The translations under genes were made by a program, and so were the position numbers. 64,000 bases of DNA, taken from positions 620,001-684,000 of the forward strand of contig NZ_AP025282.1 of NCBI RefSeq assembly GCF_024347215.1, given 5' to 3'. Position 1 is the first letter of the stretch; the number at the start of each line of letters is the position of its first letter. A model generated the notes under the pieces. The model was given only the letters and a program-made list of their open reading frames with translations, made no database searches and was not told the DNA's origin. This DNA is from Aliamphritea ceti (lineage in GTDB: Bacteria > Pseudomonadota > Gammaproteobacteria > Pseudomonadales > Balneatricaceae). This document shows positions 7,923 to 16,272 of the stretch, piece after piece.

Positions 7923-8482
7923 GCTGAAGCTTTGTTTAGTGGTCGCTTTGAAGGGGTGTTGATTTCGAAGTGGCGGAGTGGGAATTGCTGATTTTGACGG
8001 TCTTCAAAATAGCAGCGCAAAGCGTTGGTTATACTTTGGAAGGCGATGTCTTCCCAGGGGATATTGGCTTCAGTGAAGAGTTCTACTTCCAGGCTTTCTT
8101 CGCCTGGGAAAAAGTCGAGATCATCCAGTTGTGCCAGGTAAATCATCTGTACATGGCTAATGTGAGTCATGGATGTAAGGCTGTAGAGTTGTAAGCTGCT
8201 GACTCTCGCGTTAGCTTCTTCAAGAGTTTCCCTGCTGGCAGCCTGTTCAGTGGATTCGTTGTTTTCCATAAAGCCGGCAGGCAGTGTCCAATAGCCGATA
8301 CGTGGTTCGATAGCCCGCTTACAGAGTAATACTTTGTCTTCGAATACAGGCAGGCATCCGGCAATGATTTTTGGGTTTGAGTAATGAACTTCTTCGCAGC
8401 TGTTACAGACATGCCGTGGGCGGTTGTCCCCGGCCGGTACTTCAATACGGATGTTGGCACCGCAGCTGCTACAAAATTTCAT
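7919..8482 (-). CDS. Nudix hydrolase with N-terminal zinc ribbon
   Basis: A 187-residue pyrophosphohydrolase. An N-terminal zinc ribbon (Cys4, Cys7, Cys26, Cys29) is followed by a Nudix domain with box GFMENNESTEQAAS-RETLEEANA. The last part departs slightly from the consensus (Asn where Gly is usual), but the catalytic RExxEE residues are kept. The layout resembles NudC-like NADH/NAD-capped RNA hydrolases, but it is shorter and the substrate cannot be assigned. It is divergent from the CoA pyrophosphatase-like gene at 8611 and overlaps the rhomboid gene tail by 4 bp. Confidence 0.85.
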   Translation of the reverse strand: MKFCSSCGANIRIEVPAGDNRPRHVCNSCEEVHYSNPKIIAGCLPVFEDKVLLCKRAIEPRIGYWTLPAGFMENNESTEQAASRETLEEANARVSSLQLYSLTSMTHISHVQMIYLAQLDDLDFFPGEESLEVELFTEANIPWEDIAFQSITNALRCYFEDRQNQQFPLRHFEINTPSKRPLNKASA

Positions 8483-8610
8483 ATAGACCCCTGAGTATTT
8501 AGATAAGGTTCTGAGTGTACCTGAAAATATCCCCGGTTAGCGGTGTTGGTGCGACTAAACTTTCCTTGCTGCGCCGGGTATGATGAAAGCATACGCAAGG
8601 TGGAGGATAT

Positions 8611-9195
8611 ATGATTCAGCAGTTAGCTCGCCGCTTACATGCCAGCTCGCCAAGAATGCTTCAGCATGATGGGCCGGAGGCGGCTGTGCTGGTAGCGTTA
8701 ACTAAGAGTAATGATCCACAAGTAGTGTTAACCCGGCGTACTAAACATTTGTCTTCGCATGGGGGTGAGGTTGCGTTTCCGGGAGGTAAAAAAGACTTTG
8801 AAGATTTTGATTTACTGACGACTGCATTGCGTGAAGCACATGAAGAGGTAGGGCTGCCGCCCGAACAGGTTGAAGTTTTGGGGACGCTGAGCCAGTCAAT
8901 GTCTAAGCATGGTTTAAGGGTTACGCCATATGTGGGACTGATTGATCCTGATACGGATTTAACACCTAACCCTGCAGAACTGGATGAGATATTTACTGTG
9001 CCTCTGAGTTTCTTTCTTGAAGATAAGCGACATCGTACAGATGCTTTTCAGTTTCGCGGTAAAACTCACTATGTGCCGGCGTATGAATATCAGGGTAATA
9101 TTATTTGGGGGCTGACAGCCTGTATTTTGGTGGAACTTCTGAATATTGGTTTAGATGCCAAAATTCCGGTAAAGCCACGCCCTGAACATCAATAA
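8611..9195 (+). CDS. CoA pyrophosphatase-like Nudix hydrolase
   Basis: A 194-residue Nudix protein with the UPF0035/CoAse signature LTRRTKHLSSHGGEVAFPGGK directly before its Nudix box (ending REAHEEVGL). Family members (YeaB/NudL, Pcd1) cleave coenzyme A to phosphopantetheine and 3',5'-ADP. The ribosome-binding site GGAGGA-type sequence (TGGAGGATAT) precedes the ATG. It is followed 44 bp later by the DUF1289 gene, probably in the same transcript. CoA specificity is inferred from the motif. Confidence 0.88.
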   Translation: MIQQLARRLHASSPRMLQHDGPEAAVLVALTKSNDPQVVLTRRTKHLSSHGGEVAFPGGKKDFEDFDLLTTALREAHEEVGLPPEQVEVLGTLSQSMSKHGLRVTPYVGLIDPDTDLTPNPAELDEIFTVPLSFFLEDKRHRTDAFQFRGKTHYVPAYEYQGNIIWGLTACILVELLNIGLDAKIPVKPRPEHQ

Positions 9196-9239
9196 TAAAT
9201 AAAGCAGCAATGTTGCTGTAAGAAAGAAGAGCTCTAGTA

Positions 9240-9437
9240 ATGACTGAACAATCGACTCCTGTCCGTTCTCCCTGTACCGGTGTTTGTGCGCTGGATGAGC
9301 AGGATTTATGTATCGCCTGTCGTCGTAGTGGCATGGAAATCGCTGAGTGGGGTGTAATGAGTAATGCACAGAAGCTGGGTGTGTATGGGTTGATTCGTGA
9401 AAGAGAATTAGCAGATCAAAAAAAACGCTCCGGTTGA
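9240..9437 (+). CDS. DUF1289 small cysteine-rich protein
   Basis: A 65-residue protein with the DUF1289 pattern: SPCTGVCALDEQDLCIACRRSGMEI, with cysteines at 12, 16, 24 and 27 that probably bind a metal, followed by a W and a short helical end. Family members often sit beside Nudix or tRNA-modification genes; the function is not known. The stop codon is inside the loop of a Rho-independent terminator. Confidence 0.85.
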   Translation: MTEQSTPVRSPCTGVCALDEQDLCIACRRSGMEIAEWGVMSNAQKLGVYGLIRERELADQKKRSG

Positions 9438-9448
9438 GGGAGCGTTTT
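9422..9448. terminator. Bidirectional terminator between DUF1289 and corC-like genes
   Basis: AAAACGCTCC and GGAGCGTTTT pair around a seven-base loop that includes the DUF1289 stop codon. T-runs exist on both strands (T4 forward, longer on the reverse), so it can end both convergent transcripts. Confidence 0.85.
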
Positions 9449-9490
9449 AATAAAGTTCGGAACGGACTTATCAGAAGCTACTAACTATAA

Positions 9491-10774
9491 TTAATTATCG
9501 TCGTCATCGTCATCATTACTTTCCAGCTGAATAATGCGAATAGTCTTTATAAGGTTGGCTGTTACCTGAAGCGTTTCTATCCGGTAATTACCGATCATCA
9601 GACAAACATTAGCGTCAGGTATTGATTCCAGAACTTCAGTCATCAGGCCGTTAATGGTTTTAGGACCATCTGTTGGTAAATTCCAGTCCAGGGATTTATT
9701 CACATCCCGAATGTTGGCAGTACCATCAATAAAGAAGCTGCCATCTTCCTGACGGTGAATGTCCTGGTTTTCTTCTTTATCGTTGGTCGATAGTTCACCA
9801 ACGATTTGTTCCAGAATATCTTCAAGTGTTACCACGCCCTGGATATCGCCGTACTCGTCGACAACCAATGCTATTCGCTGGCCGGCCTTTTGGAAGTTCA
9901 GAAGCTGGGTCTGCAGTGGAGTGCTTTCAGGCACAAAATAAGGTTCATGAATAACCTGTAAAATAGCCGCCTTGGTTACCGCGCCTTGCTGAAATACCTG
10001 TGCAAGGTTGCGCATATGGAGCATACCTACCACTTTATTTACTTCACCCCGGTAAACCGGCAGGCGAGTATGGTTGGTGGTGCTGAGTTGTTCGATGATG
10101 ACTTCTATATCGTCTTCGAGGTCGATACCGATAACTTCATTTCGCGGAATCATGATGTCGTTAACGGCAACGTCATCAAGTTCCAGTACACCCAATAGCA
10201 TTGATTGGTTGCGCTGTTGCAGGACTGCGCCGGATTCGTTTACCAGAGTACGTAGCTCTTCGGTGCTTAGGTGGTGATGGTTACCTTCAGAAACCTTAAT
10301 ACGAAACAGCTTTAACAGGCAGTTAGTAATACCGTTTACGATCCATACAAAAGGGTAAAGCAGAATTAACAGAGGTTGGAGTATATAAGAAGCTGGAAAG
10401 GCGATTTTATCCGGATGCAGTGCAGCTACCGTTTTAGGGGTGACTTCTGCAAAAATCAGAATTACCAGTGTTAGAGAGGCTGTCGCGATTGCGATGCCAG
10501 CTTCTCCCCACAAGCGAACAGCAACAATCGTCGCAATCGCTGATGCGAGAATATTCACGAAGTTGTTGCCGATCAGAATAACGCCAATCAGGCGGTCAGG
10601 TCGTTGCAGTAGTTTACTGGCTTTGGTTGCAGCCCGGTGTTTGTTCTTCACCATATGCCGCAGGCGATAGCGGTTTAATGACATCATGCCCGTTTCGGAG
10701 CTGGAGAAGAAAGCAGAACAAAAGATAAGAAACAACAGAACTCCCAGCAGGGAGCCAATCGATGCGTCGTCCAA
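9491..10774 (-). CDS. yfjD: HlyC/CorC-family (CNNM/CBS) membrane transporter
   Basis: A 427-residue inner-membrane protein: CNNM (DUF21) transmembrane domain at about 1-190 with SSSETGMMSLNRYRL and FAEVTPKT, a CBS pair (about 205-335) and a CorC/HlyC C-terminal domain (about 345-415). It ends in an unusual Asp-rich tail (seven Asp in the last eight residues). The family is tied to divalent cation (Mg/Co) homeostasis. The start is TTG at 10774, because the first ATG downstream would remove the first membrane helix. It lies next to ypjD as in E. coli. The symbol follows E. coli synteny. Confidence 0.9.
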   Translation of the reverse strand: MDDASIGSLLGVLLFLIFCSAFFSSSETGMMSLNRYRLRHMVKNKHRAATKASKLLQRPDRLIGVILIGNNFVNILASAIATIVAVRLWGEAGIAIATASLTLVILIFAEVTPKTVAALHPDKIAFPASYILQPLLILLYPFVWIVNGITNCLLKLFRIKVSEGNHHHLSTEELRTLVNESGAVLQQRNQSMLLGVLELDDVAVNDIMIPRNEVIGIDLEDDIEVIIEQLSTTNHTRLPVYRGEVNKVVGMLHMRNLAQVFQQGAVTKAAILQVIHEPYFVPESTPLQTQLLNFQKAGQRIALVVDEYGDIQGVVTLEDILEQIVGELSTNDKEENQDIHRQEDGSFFIDGTANIRDVNKSLDWNLPTDGPKTINGLMTEVLESIPDANVCLMIGNYRIETLQVTANLIKTIRIIQLESNDDDDDDN

Positions 10775-10864
10775 GAGGCGAAACCTTCGCTTAATTATTG
10801 AGCAGCCATTTTCAATACAAGCTGATTTTAAGTCAAGCTTTGTTAGCTGCCCTGAGGATAAGGG

Positions 10865-11692
10865 TTACAGCAGTTCGAGTACGAACTTACTGCCAAAAAA
10901 TGCCAGCATTAGCAGAGTGAAGCTGCCAACGGTCCAGCGAACGGCTTTCTGGCTGCGCCATCCCATCACATGACGACCTATAAGCAGGACTACATAGAGT
11001 AACCAGGCAATGATTGACAGTGCTGTTTTATGCACAAGATGCTGCGCAAATAAATCGTCAAAAACCAGAAAACCTGTCACCAGTGAAGCTGTGAGCAGTA
11101 TGAAGCCTGTCCAGATCATTTCAAATAGCAGCTTTTCCATGATCTGCAGTGGGGGCAGGGATTTAATTAGTCCACGTGTATGGTGATGCTTCAGCTGATA
11201 TTCCTGTTTAGCAAGCAGTACCGCCTGAAATACCGATAAGGTGAAAATGCTGTACGCCATGATGGAAAGCAGAATATGAATAACCAACCCGGTTTCAAAG
11301 TCTTTGGCGATATTTGTATCTGGAGCGAACAGGGCGAATATCAGTGAGATTGCTGCCATTGGGAAGACGCCAATAAACAGGTTGTCTATCCGTTGTCGCA
11401 GGCTGCTGAGTAAAACCATTGCGACAACCAGCCAGGCAATAAGAGAGCCGACGCTGAAGAAGTCCAGATGAATACCCATTGGGCGGTGCAGATCCAGGAA
11501 GACGGCATAGCTATGAGCGGCGAAGGCGGCGAGAGCAATACCTTTCACTTTGGTAGGCGAGAATCTATTGCCTTGCTGGAGGTTTTTGACCTGCATAACA
11601 GCAGCGGCCAGGTAAATAATAATTGCACTTGCGGTGAATAGGATCAGCATGTGTATAGGGTGCTCTTTCAGGTGTCGGATGAAGCGCGACAC
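10865..11692 (-). CDS. ypjD: Cytochrome c assembly-type inner-membrane protein YpjD
   Basis: A 275-residue protein with eight or so hydrophobic helices, belonging to the CcsA/CcmC-like family that handles heme. Conserved histidines appear in periplasm-facing segments (AFAAHSYAV, IHILLSIMAYSIF, LVHKTALSIIAW). The longest frame starts with GTG at 11692; an ATG at 11650 (MLILFTASA) is an alternative that would drop a basic 14-residue N-terminus. It is divergent from ffh, the same arrangement as in E. coli. Its exact role in cytochrome biogenesis is not proven. Confidence 0.88.
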   Translation of the reverse strand: MSRFIRHLKEHPIHMLILFTASAIIIYLAAAVMQVKNLQQGNRFSPTKVKGIALAAFAAHSYAVFLDLHRPMGIHLDFFSVGSLIAWLVVAMVLLSSLRQRIDNLFIGVFPMAAISLIFALFAPDTNIAKDFETGLVIHILLSIMAYSIFTLSVFQAVLLAKQEYQLKHHHTRGLIKSLPPLQIMEKLLFEMIWTGFILLTASLVTGFLVFDDLFAQHLVHKTALSIIAWLLYVVLLIGRHVMGWRSQKAVRWTVGSFTLLMLAFFGSKFVLELL

Positions 11693-11823
11693 AGAACTTA
11701 GAAACAGATAAAAAATTAGTCGAAAATACTTGCCGTCAAGTTTGTCACAAATATCAAGGTGATGAAATATTTTCCATTGGTACAGATCAAACTCTGTGCA
11801 GGCTAAAGCGATAAGTTTGCGTA

Positions 11824-11853
11824 TTGGGTTTATAAACCGGGGTGCTGTATAAT
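11824..11853 (+). promoter_or_regulatory. Likely sigma-70 promoter of ffh
   Basis: A perfect -10 TATAAT at 11848-11853 is preceded 18 bp upstream by TTGGGT (11824-11829), a fair -35. It would place the transcript start about 75 nt before the ffh ATG. Confidence 0.6.
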
Positions 11854-11932
11854 GTCGCCATCTTTTATTTCAGGTTACGTCGCCGGACAGTAATTGCGCC
11901 GAACCGCTATCAGCCATCAGGGCAAGAGTAAT

Positions 11933-13357
11933 ATGTTTGAGAATCTGACGGATCGCCTGTCGAAAACGTTACGGGCAGTGACTGGTCAAGCCAAGCTGAC
12001 CGAAGACAATATTAAAGGTACTTTGCGTGAAGTGCGCATGGCCCTGCTGGAGGCGGATGTTGCGCTGCCAGTTGTTAAGGCATTTATCGAACGCGTAAAA
12101 GAACGTGCTGTCGGTCAGGAAGTCAGCAAAAGTCTGAGTCCTGGGCAGGTTTTCGTTAAAATCGTTCAGCAAGAGCTGGAAGCGGTTATGGGGGCTGCTA
12201 ATGAAGAGCTGAACCTGGCTGCTCAACCACCGGCTGTGATTATGATGGCGGGCTTGCAGGGGGCGGGTAAAACTACTTCCGTTGCTAAACTGTCGCGTTT
12301 TCTGCGTGAACGTAAGAAAAAGAAAGTGTTGGTTGTATCAGCAGACGTTTATCGCCCGGCAGCGATTAAGCAGCTGGAAACACTGGCGACTGAGGTTGAG
12401 GTGGATTTCTTCCCGTCCAGCATTGATCAGAAGCCAATTGATATCGTAAATGCGGCGATTAACCACGCTAAAGTGAAGCATTTTGATGTACTGATTGTTG
12501 ATACGGCGGGCCGTTTGCACGTTGATAACGACATGATGGATGAGATCAAAGATCTTCATGCTGCTATAAAGCCTGTTGAAACACTGTTCGTGGTAGATGC
12601 CATGACAGGTCAGGATGCTGCCAATACCGCTAAGGCGTTCAATGATGTGCTGCCGTTGACCGGTGTGGTTCTGACAAAAACTGACGGTGATGCCCGTGGT
12701 GGTGCTGCACTGTCTGTGCGTCATATTACTGGCAAGCCAATCAAATTCCTGGGTGTGGGTGAGAAGGTAGATGCGCTTGAGCCTTTCCATCCGGACCGTG
12801 TTGCTTCCCGTATTTTGGGTATGGGCGATGTCCTGTCCCTGATTGAGGAAGTTGAACAGAAGGTTGATAAAGACAAAGCTGAAAAGCTGGCGAAGAAAGT
12901 TCAGAAAGGTAAAGGCTTCGATCTGGAAGATTTCCGTGATCAGCTACAGCAAATGAAAAACATGGGCGGCATGTCCTCTTTGATGGACAAGTTGCCTGGT
13001 ATGGGACAGATGGGCCAGATGATGCAAGGCGGCAATATGGCCGGCGCTGAAAAGAACTTTATGCAGATGGAAGCCATCATTAATTCGATGACGCCTCATG
13101 AGCGTCGCCGTCCAGATGTAATAAGCGGTTCACGTAAAAAGCGTATCGCTGCAGGTTCGGGTACACAGATTCAGGACATAAACCGTTTGCTGAAGCAGCA
13201 TAAGCAAATGCAGAAGATGATGAAGAAGTTCTCCACTAAAGGTGGAATGGCCAAAATGATGCGCGGTATGAAAGGTATGTTGCCTCCAGGAATGGGTGGT
13301 GGCATGGGCGGAGGAATGGGTGGTATGGGTGGTCCGGGCGGATTTCCTAAGCTTTAA
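11933..13357 (+). CDS. ffh: Signal recognition particle protein Ffh
   Basis: GTPase that binds 4.5S RNA and targets membrane proteins to FtsY and the translocon. The 474-residue protein has the N domain, a G domain with MAGLQGAGKTTSVAKL, VDTAGRLHVD and TKTDGDARGG, and a Met-rich M domain with SGSRKKRIAAGSGTQIQDI and RLLKQHKQMQKMMKK. A Gly/Met repeat tail makes it longer than E. coli Ffh (453). The frame is open to 11894, but ATG 11933 (MFENLTDRLSKTLR) is the conserved start. It heads the rpsP-rimM-trmD-rplS group. Confidence 0.98.
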   Translation: MFENLTDRLSKTLRAVTGQAKLTEDNIKGTLREVRMALLEADVALPVVKAFIERVKERAVGQEVSKSLSPGQVFVKIVQQELEAVMGAANEELNLAAQPPAVIMMAGLQGAGKTTSVAKLSRFLRERKKKKVLVVSADVYRPAAIKQLETLATEVEVDFFPSSIDQKPIDIVNAAINHAKVKHFDVLIVDTAGRLHVDNDMMDEIKDLHAAIKPVETLFVVDAMTGQDAANTAKAFNDVLPLTGVVLTKTDGDARGGAALSVRHITGKPIKFLGVGEKVDALEPFHPDRVASRILGMGDVLSLIEEVEQKVDKDKAEKLAKKVQKGKGFDLEDFRDQLQQMKNMGGMSSLMDKLPGMGQMGQMMQGGNMAGAEKNFMQMEAIINSMTPHERRRPDVISGSRKKRIAAGSGTQIQDINRLLKQHKQMQKMMKKFSTKGGMAKMMRGMKGMLPPGMGGGMGGGMGGMGGPGGFPKL

Positions 13358-13397
13358 TTTCTCTGTCGGCAGCTCGTCAAATAATAAGCTTTTAAAA

Positions 13398-13433
13398 GGC
13401 GGTGTTTTCACGTAAAATGCCGCCTCGTTTTTT
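13398..13433 (+). terminator. Terminator or attenuator between ffh and rpsP
   Basis: GGCGGTGTTTT (13398-13408) pairs with AAAATGCCGCC (13414-13424) over 11 positions with two G-U pairs, followed by TCG and a T6 run at 13428-13433. It would reduce read-through from ffh into the ribosomal protein genes. Confidence 0.75.
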
Positions 13434-13441
13434 ATGTTAGG

Positions 13442-13488
13442 TGCAGTCTACGCGGGATTACGAATTTCGTAACTCGAGCGAGACTGCA
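13442..13488 (+). promoter_or_regulatory. Stem-loop leader upstream of rpsP
   Basis: TGCAGTCT (13442-13449) pairs perfectly with AGACTGCA (13481-13488). Inside, TTACGA pairs with TCGTAA around an ATT loop (13458-13472), separated by an asymmetric internal loop. It lies 50 bp before the rpsP start and could be a translational or antitermination element. No match to a named leader family was recognised. Confidence 0.45.
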
Positions 13489-13540
13489 AACAATGAACTG
13501 TGAGTGATTTCAAAACTCACTTAATAAAGGGACCGAACGC

Positions 13541-13786
13541 ATGGTAACTATTCGTTTAGCTCGCAGCGGCGCTAAAAAGCGTCCTTTCTATCACCTTTCT
13601 GTTGCAGATTCTCGTAATCCTCGTGACGGTCGTTTTATTGAGCGTGTTGGCTTCTTCAACCCGCTGGCGAAAGGTCAGGAAGAGCGTCTGCGCGTCAATC
13701 TTGAACGCGTTGAACATTGGGTATCTAAAGGTGCTCAGGTTTCAGACCGTGTTGCTACGCTTCTGAAAGAAGCTAAAAGCGCATAA
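13541..13786 (+). CDS. rpsP: 30S ribosomal protein S16
   Basis: Small-subunit assembly protein of 81 residues, beginning MVTIRLARSGAKKRPFYHL, with the diagnostic DSRNPRDGRFIERVGFFNP. A good ribosome-binding site (AAGGGA) precedes the ATG. It is first in the rpsP-rimM-trmD-rplS set, preceded by a terminator-like hairpin and a folded leader, so expression is probably adjusted separately from ffh. Confidence 0.99.
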   Translation: MVTIRLARSGAKKRPFYHLSVADSRNPRDGRFIERVGFFNPLAKGQEERLRVNLERVEHWVSKGAQVSDRVATLLKEAKSA

Positions 13787-13815
13787 TTAATTAGTTATCA
13801 GTCGGGTTTTTTAGA

Positions 13816-14349
13816 ATGAATGGTTTAACGTCTGAGCAAACAACGATTGTTGGGCGCATTACAACCATCTACGGTGTTAAAGGGTGGGTGAAAATTTATT
13901 CGCACACTGAGCCGATGGAAAGCATTCTTGATTATTCGCCATGGCTGCTGAACAGAAATGGTCAGTGGTTGCCGGTCAAAATTTCTGACGGCAAAAAGCA
14001 TGGCAAAGGACTGGTTGCTAAATTAACAGGTGTGGATGATCGGGAAGTGGCTCGCGACTATTGCGGCCTGGATATCGCGATTGAAACCAGCCTGTTACCA
14101 GCACTGGACACCGGTGAATTTTACTGGAGTCAGCTGGAAAAGCTAAATGTTATTACTGAGTCCGGCGAGCAGCTGGGTAAGGTAAGTCACTTGATTGCGA
14201 CCGGTTCAAATGATGTTCTGGTGGTTAAAGGTAATGGTCAGAGTATTGATCGCCGTGAGCGATTGATTCCGTACCTGCCTGATCAGGTGATAAAAGAAAT
14301 AAACCTTGATGAAGGTACGATTCGGGTCGATTGGGATCCGGAGTTTTAA
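13816..14349 (+). CDS. rimM: Ribosome maturation factor RimM
   Basis: Assists 30S head assembly and binds S19. The 177-residue protein has the N-terminal barrel (VGRITTIYGVKGWVKIYSHTE) and a PRC-barrel C-terminal domain (FYWSQLEKLNVITESGEQLG, RLIPYLPDQVIKEINL). The ribosome-binding site is weak, but the gene sits 29 bp after rpsP and three bases before trmD, consistent with coupled translation. Confidence 0.97.
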   Translation: MNGLTSEQTTIVGRITTIYGVKGWVKIYSHTEPMESILDYSPWLLNRNGQWLPVKISDGKKHGKGLVAKLTGVDDREVARDYCGLDIAIETSLLPALDTGEFYWSQLEKLNVITESGEQLGKVSHLIATGSNDVLVVKGNGQSIDRRERLIPYLPDQVIKEINLDEGTIRVDWDPEF

Positions 14350-14352
14350 CCG

Positions 14353-15093
14353 GTGTGGATCGGTGTTGTCAGTCTTTTTCCTGAGATGTTCGAGGCGGTT
14401 ACCTGCCACGGTGTAACAGGAAGAGCAGTGCGCAATAACTTGTTGGATGTGCAGTGCTGGAATCCAAGGGATTTCACTAAAGATAAACACCGTACCGTTG
14501 ACGACCGCCCTTATGGTGGTGGTCCCGGCATGTTGATGAAGGTGCAGCCGCTGCGGGATGCTATCCATGCGGCCAGGCAAGCTGCCGGTGCAGATGAAGG
14601 CGTTAAAGTTATTTATTTGTCACCGCAGGGGCGCCGTCTTGATCATGCAGGCGTGAAAGAGTTAGCCAGTGCAGAAAAGCTGGTGTTGGTTGCTGGACGC
14701 TACGAAGGTATTGATGAGCGTCTGCTGGAAACTGAAATCGATGAAGAGTGGTCGCTGGGGGATTTTGTTCTCAGTGGCGGCGAATTACCGGCAATGGTGA
14801 TGATCGATGCGGTGGCCAGGTTGCTTCCGGGTGTTCTTGGACATGCGGATTCAGCAGCAGAAGATTCTTTTAGCGACGGTTTACTGGATTGTCCGCATTA
14901 TACGCGGCCTGAAAAACTTGACGAAATGTCCGTACCTGATGTGTTGCTTAGCGGTAATCACGAGGCAATCAGACGCTGGCGTCTGAAGCAGCAATTAGGC
15001 AGAACCTCACAGAGGCGCCCTGATTTGTTGGAAGACCTTGAGTTAGATAAAGAGCAGCAAACATTGTTAAACGAATTTATCCAGGAGGCCTGA
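14353..15093 (+). CDS. trmD: tRNA (guanine-N1)-methyltransferase TrmD
   Basis: SPOUT-class enzyme that methylates G37 of tRNAs using S-adenosylmethionine, preventing frameshifts. The 246-residue protein has the conserved DDRPYGGGPGMLMKV, the knot sequence LVAGRYEGIDER and the segment DFVLSGGELPAM. The start is GTG (14353), giving MWIGVVSLFPEMF; only three bases separate it from the rimM stop, so translation is probably coupled. Confidence 0.98.
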   Translation: MWIGVVSLFPEMFEAVTCHGVTGRAVRNNLLDVQCWNPRDFTKDKHRTVDDRPYGGGPGMLMKVQPLRDAIHAARQAAGADEGVKVIYLSPQGRRLDHAGVKELASAEKLVLVAGRYEGIDERLLETEIDEEWSLGDFVLSGGELPAMVMIDAVARLLPGVLGHADSAAEDSFSDGLLDCPHYTRPEKLDEMSVPDVLLSGNHEAIRRWRLKQQLGRTSQRRPDLLEDLELDKEQQTLLNEFIQEA

Positions 15094-15123
15094 GGGTCTC
15101 AGGGTTAGTATTAGGAGCGAGCG

Positions 15124-15483
15124 ATGAGCAGCAAAAATCCAATCATTCAGCAGATTGAAGCTGAACAGATGACTAAAGACGTTCCTGAATTTGCACCGGG
15201 TGATACCGTTGTTGTTCAGGTTAAAGTTGTAGAAGGCGAGCGTAAGCGTCTGCAGGCTTTTGAAGGCGTTGTTATCGGTAAGCGTAACCGTGGCGTTAAC
15301 TCTGCTTTCACTGTACGTAAAATTTCTCACGGTGTGGGTGTTGAGCGTACTTTCCAGACTTTCGCTACCAGCGTTGACAGCATTGCTGTTAAGCGTCGTG
15401 GTGACGTTCGTCAGGCTAAACTGTACTACCTGCGTGAGCGTAGCGGTAAGTCTGCACGTATCAAAGAAAAGTTGGCTAAATAA
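15124..15483 (+). CDS. rplS: 50S ribosomal protein L19
   Basis: Subunit-interface protein of 119 residues starting MSSKNPIIQQIEAEQM, with the conserved FAPGDTVVVQVKV, RLQAFEGVVI and KLYYLRERSGKSARIKEKL. A strong AGGAG site lies before the ATG. It is the last gene of the ffh/rpsP block and ends at a strong terminator. Confidence 0.99.
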   Translation: MSSKNPIIQQIEAEQMTKDVPEFAPGDTVVVQVKVVEGERKRLQAFEGVVIGKRNRGVNSAFTVRKISHGVGVERTFQTFATSVDSIAVKRRGDVRQAKLYYLRERSGKSARIKEKLAK

Positions 15484-15502
15484 GCAGCTTTCCTGCGGGA
15501 AG

Positions 15503-15531
15503 AAAAAAGGTGGCTCAGGCCACCTTTTTTT
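15503..15531. terminator. Bidirectional terminator between rplS and the DUF1638 gene
   Basis: GGTGGC (15509-15514) and GCCACC (15519-15524) with loop TCAG are flanked by A6 and T7, giving a symmetric terminator that serves both convergent genes. Confidence 0.9.
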
Positions 15532-15543
15532 GTGCCTGAAACT

Positions 15544-16155
15544 TTATTCGCTAATATTGTGAATAAAGATTTCTAGGTCGCTGTATCCTCGGAAGCGGTA
15601 CTCGAATTCGAGCTCTAGGCGTTGGGCGATTTCTATGGCTTTATTGTATAAATACTCGTCCTGAGTTTGTGCGACATAAACCAGCTTTTTATAGTTACCG
15701 AACATGAACGGCAGCATGCTGGGCGTTTTGTCCAAACCGTATTGCTGCCACATGAATTTGTCAAAATGACGGCAGAAAAAATCAGTTAAAAAGAAAGAAG
15801 TTACATCTTCATCGTTGTTTGCAAAGCGTGTGTTGCCCTCGAAGAATGAAAAACAGTGTGGGCCGGGGATGCGTTCGATACTGTATTCGTCTAATACATC
15901 ATCAAGTGCGCCTGCGGTGCCGCAATCGCCATAAATAACAAAAATCTTTGCATAAGAGTGCTGGTATTTTTCAATAGCTTTGCGCATTGCGTCAGGAATG
16001 AGTACTGGTCGGTGATGTAAATATGCAGGCAAGCATTGAATATCAATATGCATAAGGTTGTTGTGCGCTGTCAGAGCGACGACTTCTTTTGCCAGTGCGC
16101 CGCAGGCGAGCAGTAAAGTGCGGTGCTCCGGGGTCTGTTGTTTTACTATGCCCAT
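15544..16155 (-). CDS. DUF1638 family protein, function unknown
   Basis: A 203-residue soluble protein. The DUF1638 pattern is visible: LLLACGALAKEV near the N-terminus, YGDCGTAGALDDVL in the middle, then RIPGPHCFSFFEG. The cysteines in the ACG, DCG and HC positions are the family's hallmark and suggest metal or corrinoid binding, but no activity is established. The frame extends to 16257, but ATG 16155 fits the family start better. It is isolated on the reverse strand between rplS and xerD, with no related methyltransferase or corrinoid gene in the window. Confidence 0.75.
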   Translation of the reverse strand: MGIVKQQTPEHRTLLLACGALAKEVVALTAHNNLMHIDIQCLPAYLHHRPVLIPDAMRKAIEKYQHSYAKIFVIYGDCGTAGALDDVLDEYSIERIPGPHCFSFFEGNTRFANNDEDVTSFFLTDFFCRHFDKFMWQQYGLDKTPSMLPFMFGNYKKLVYVAQTQDEYLYNKAIEIAQRLELEFEYRFRGYSDLEIFIHNISE

Positions 16156-16272
16156 GACTGCTACTTTTATTGATGTGTGTTGCAGAGATCTTAGATGGGG
16201 CGTTATAGAATAGCGAATAGACAGGTCGCATTTGCTATCTTGTGCCGGAAATAGCATAGATAAGGGATAAGA

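Noticed and set aside
9491..9520. Asp-rich tail of the CorC-like protein as a sequencing or frame error
   Set aside because: The frame is clean through the stop codon and acidic tails are common in this family; treated as genuine.
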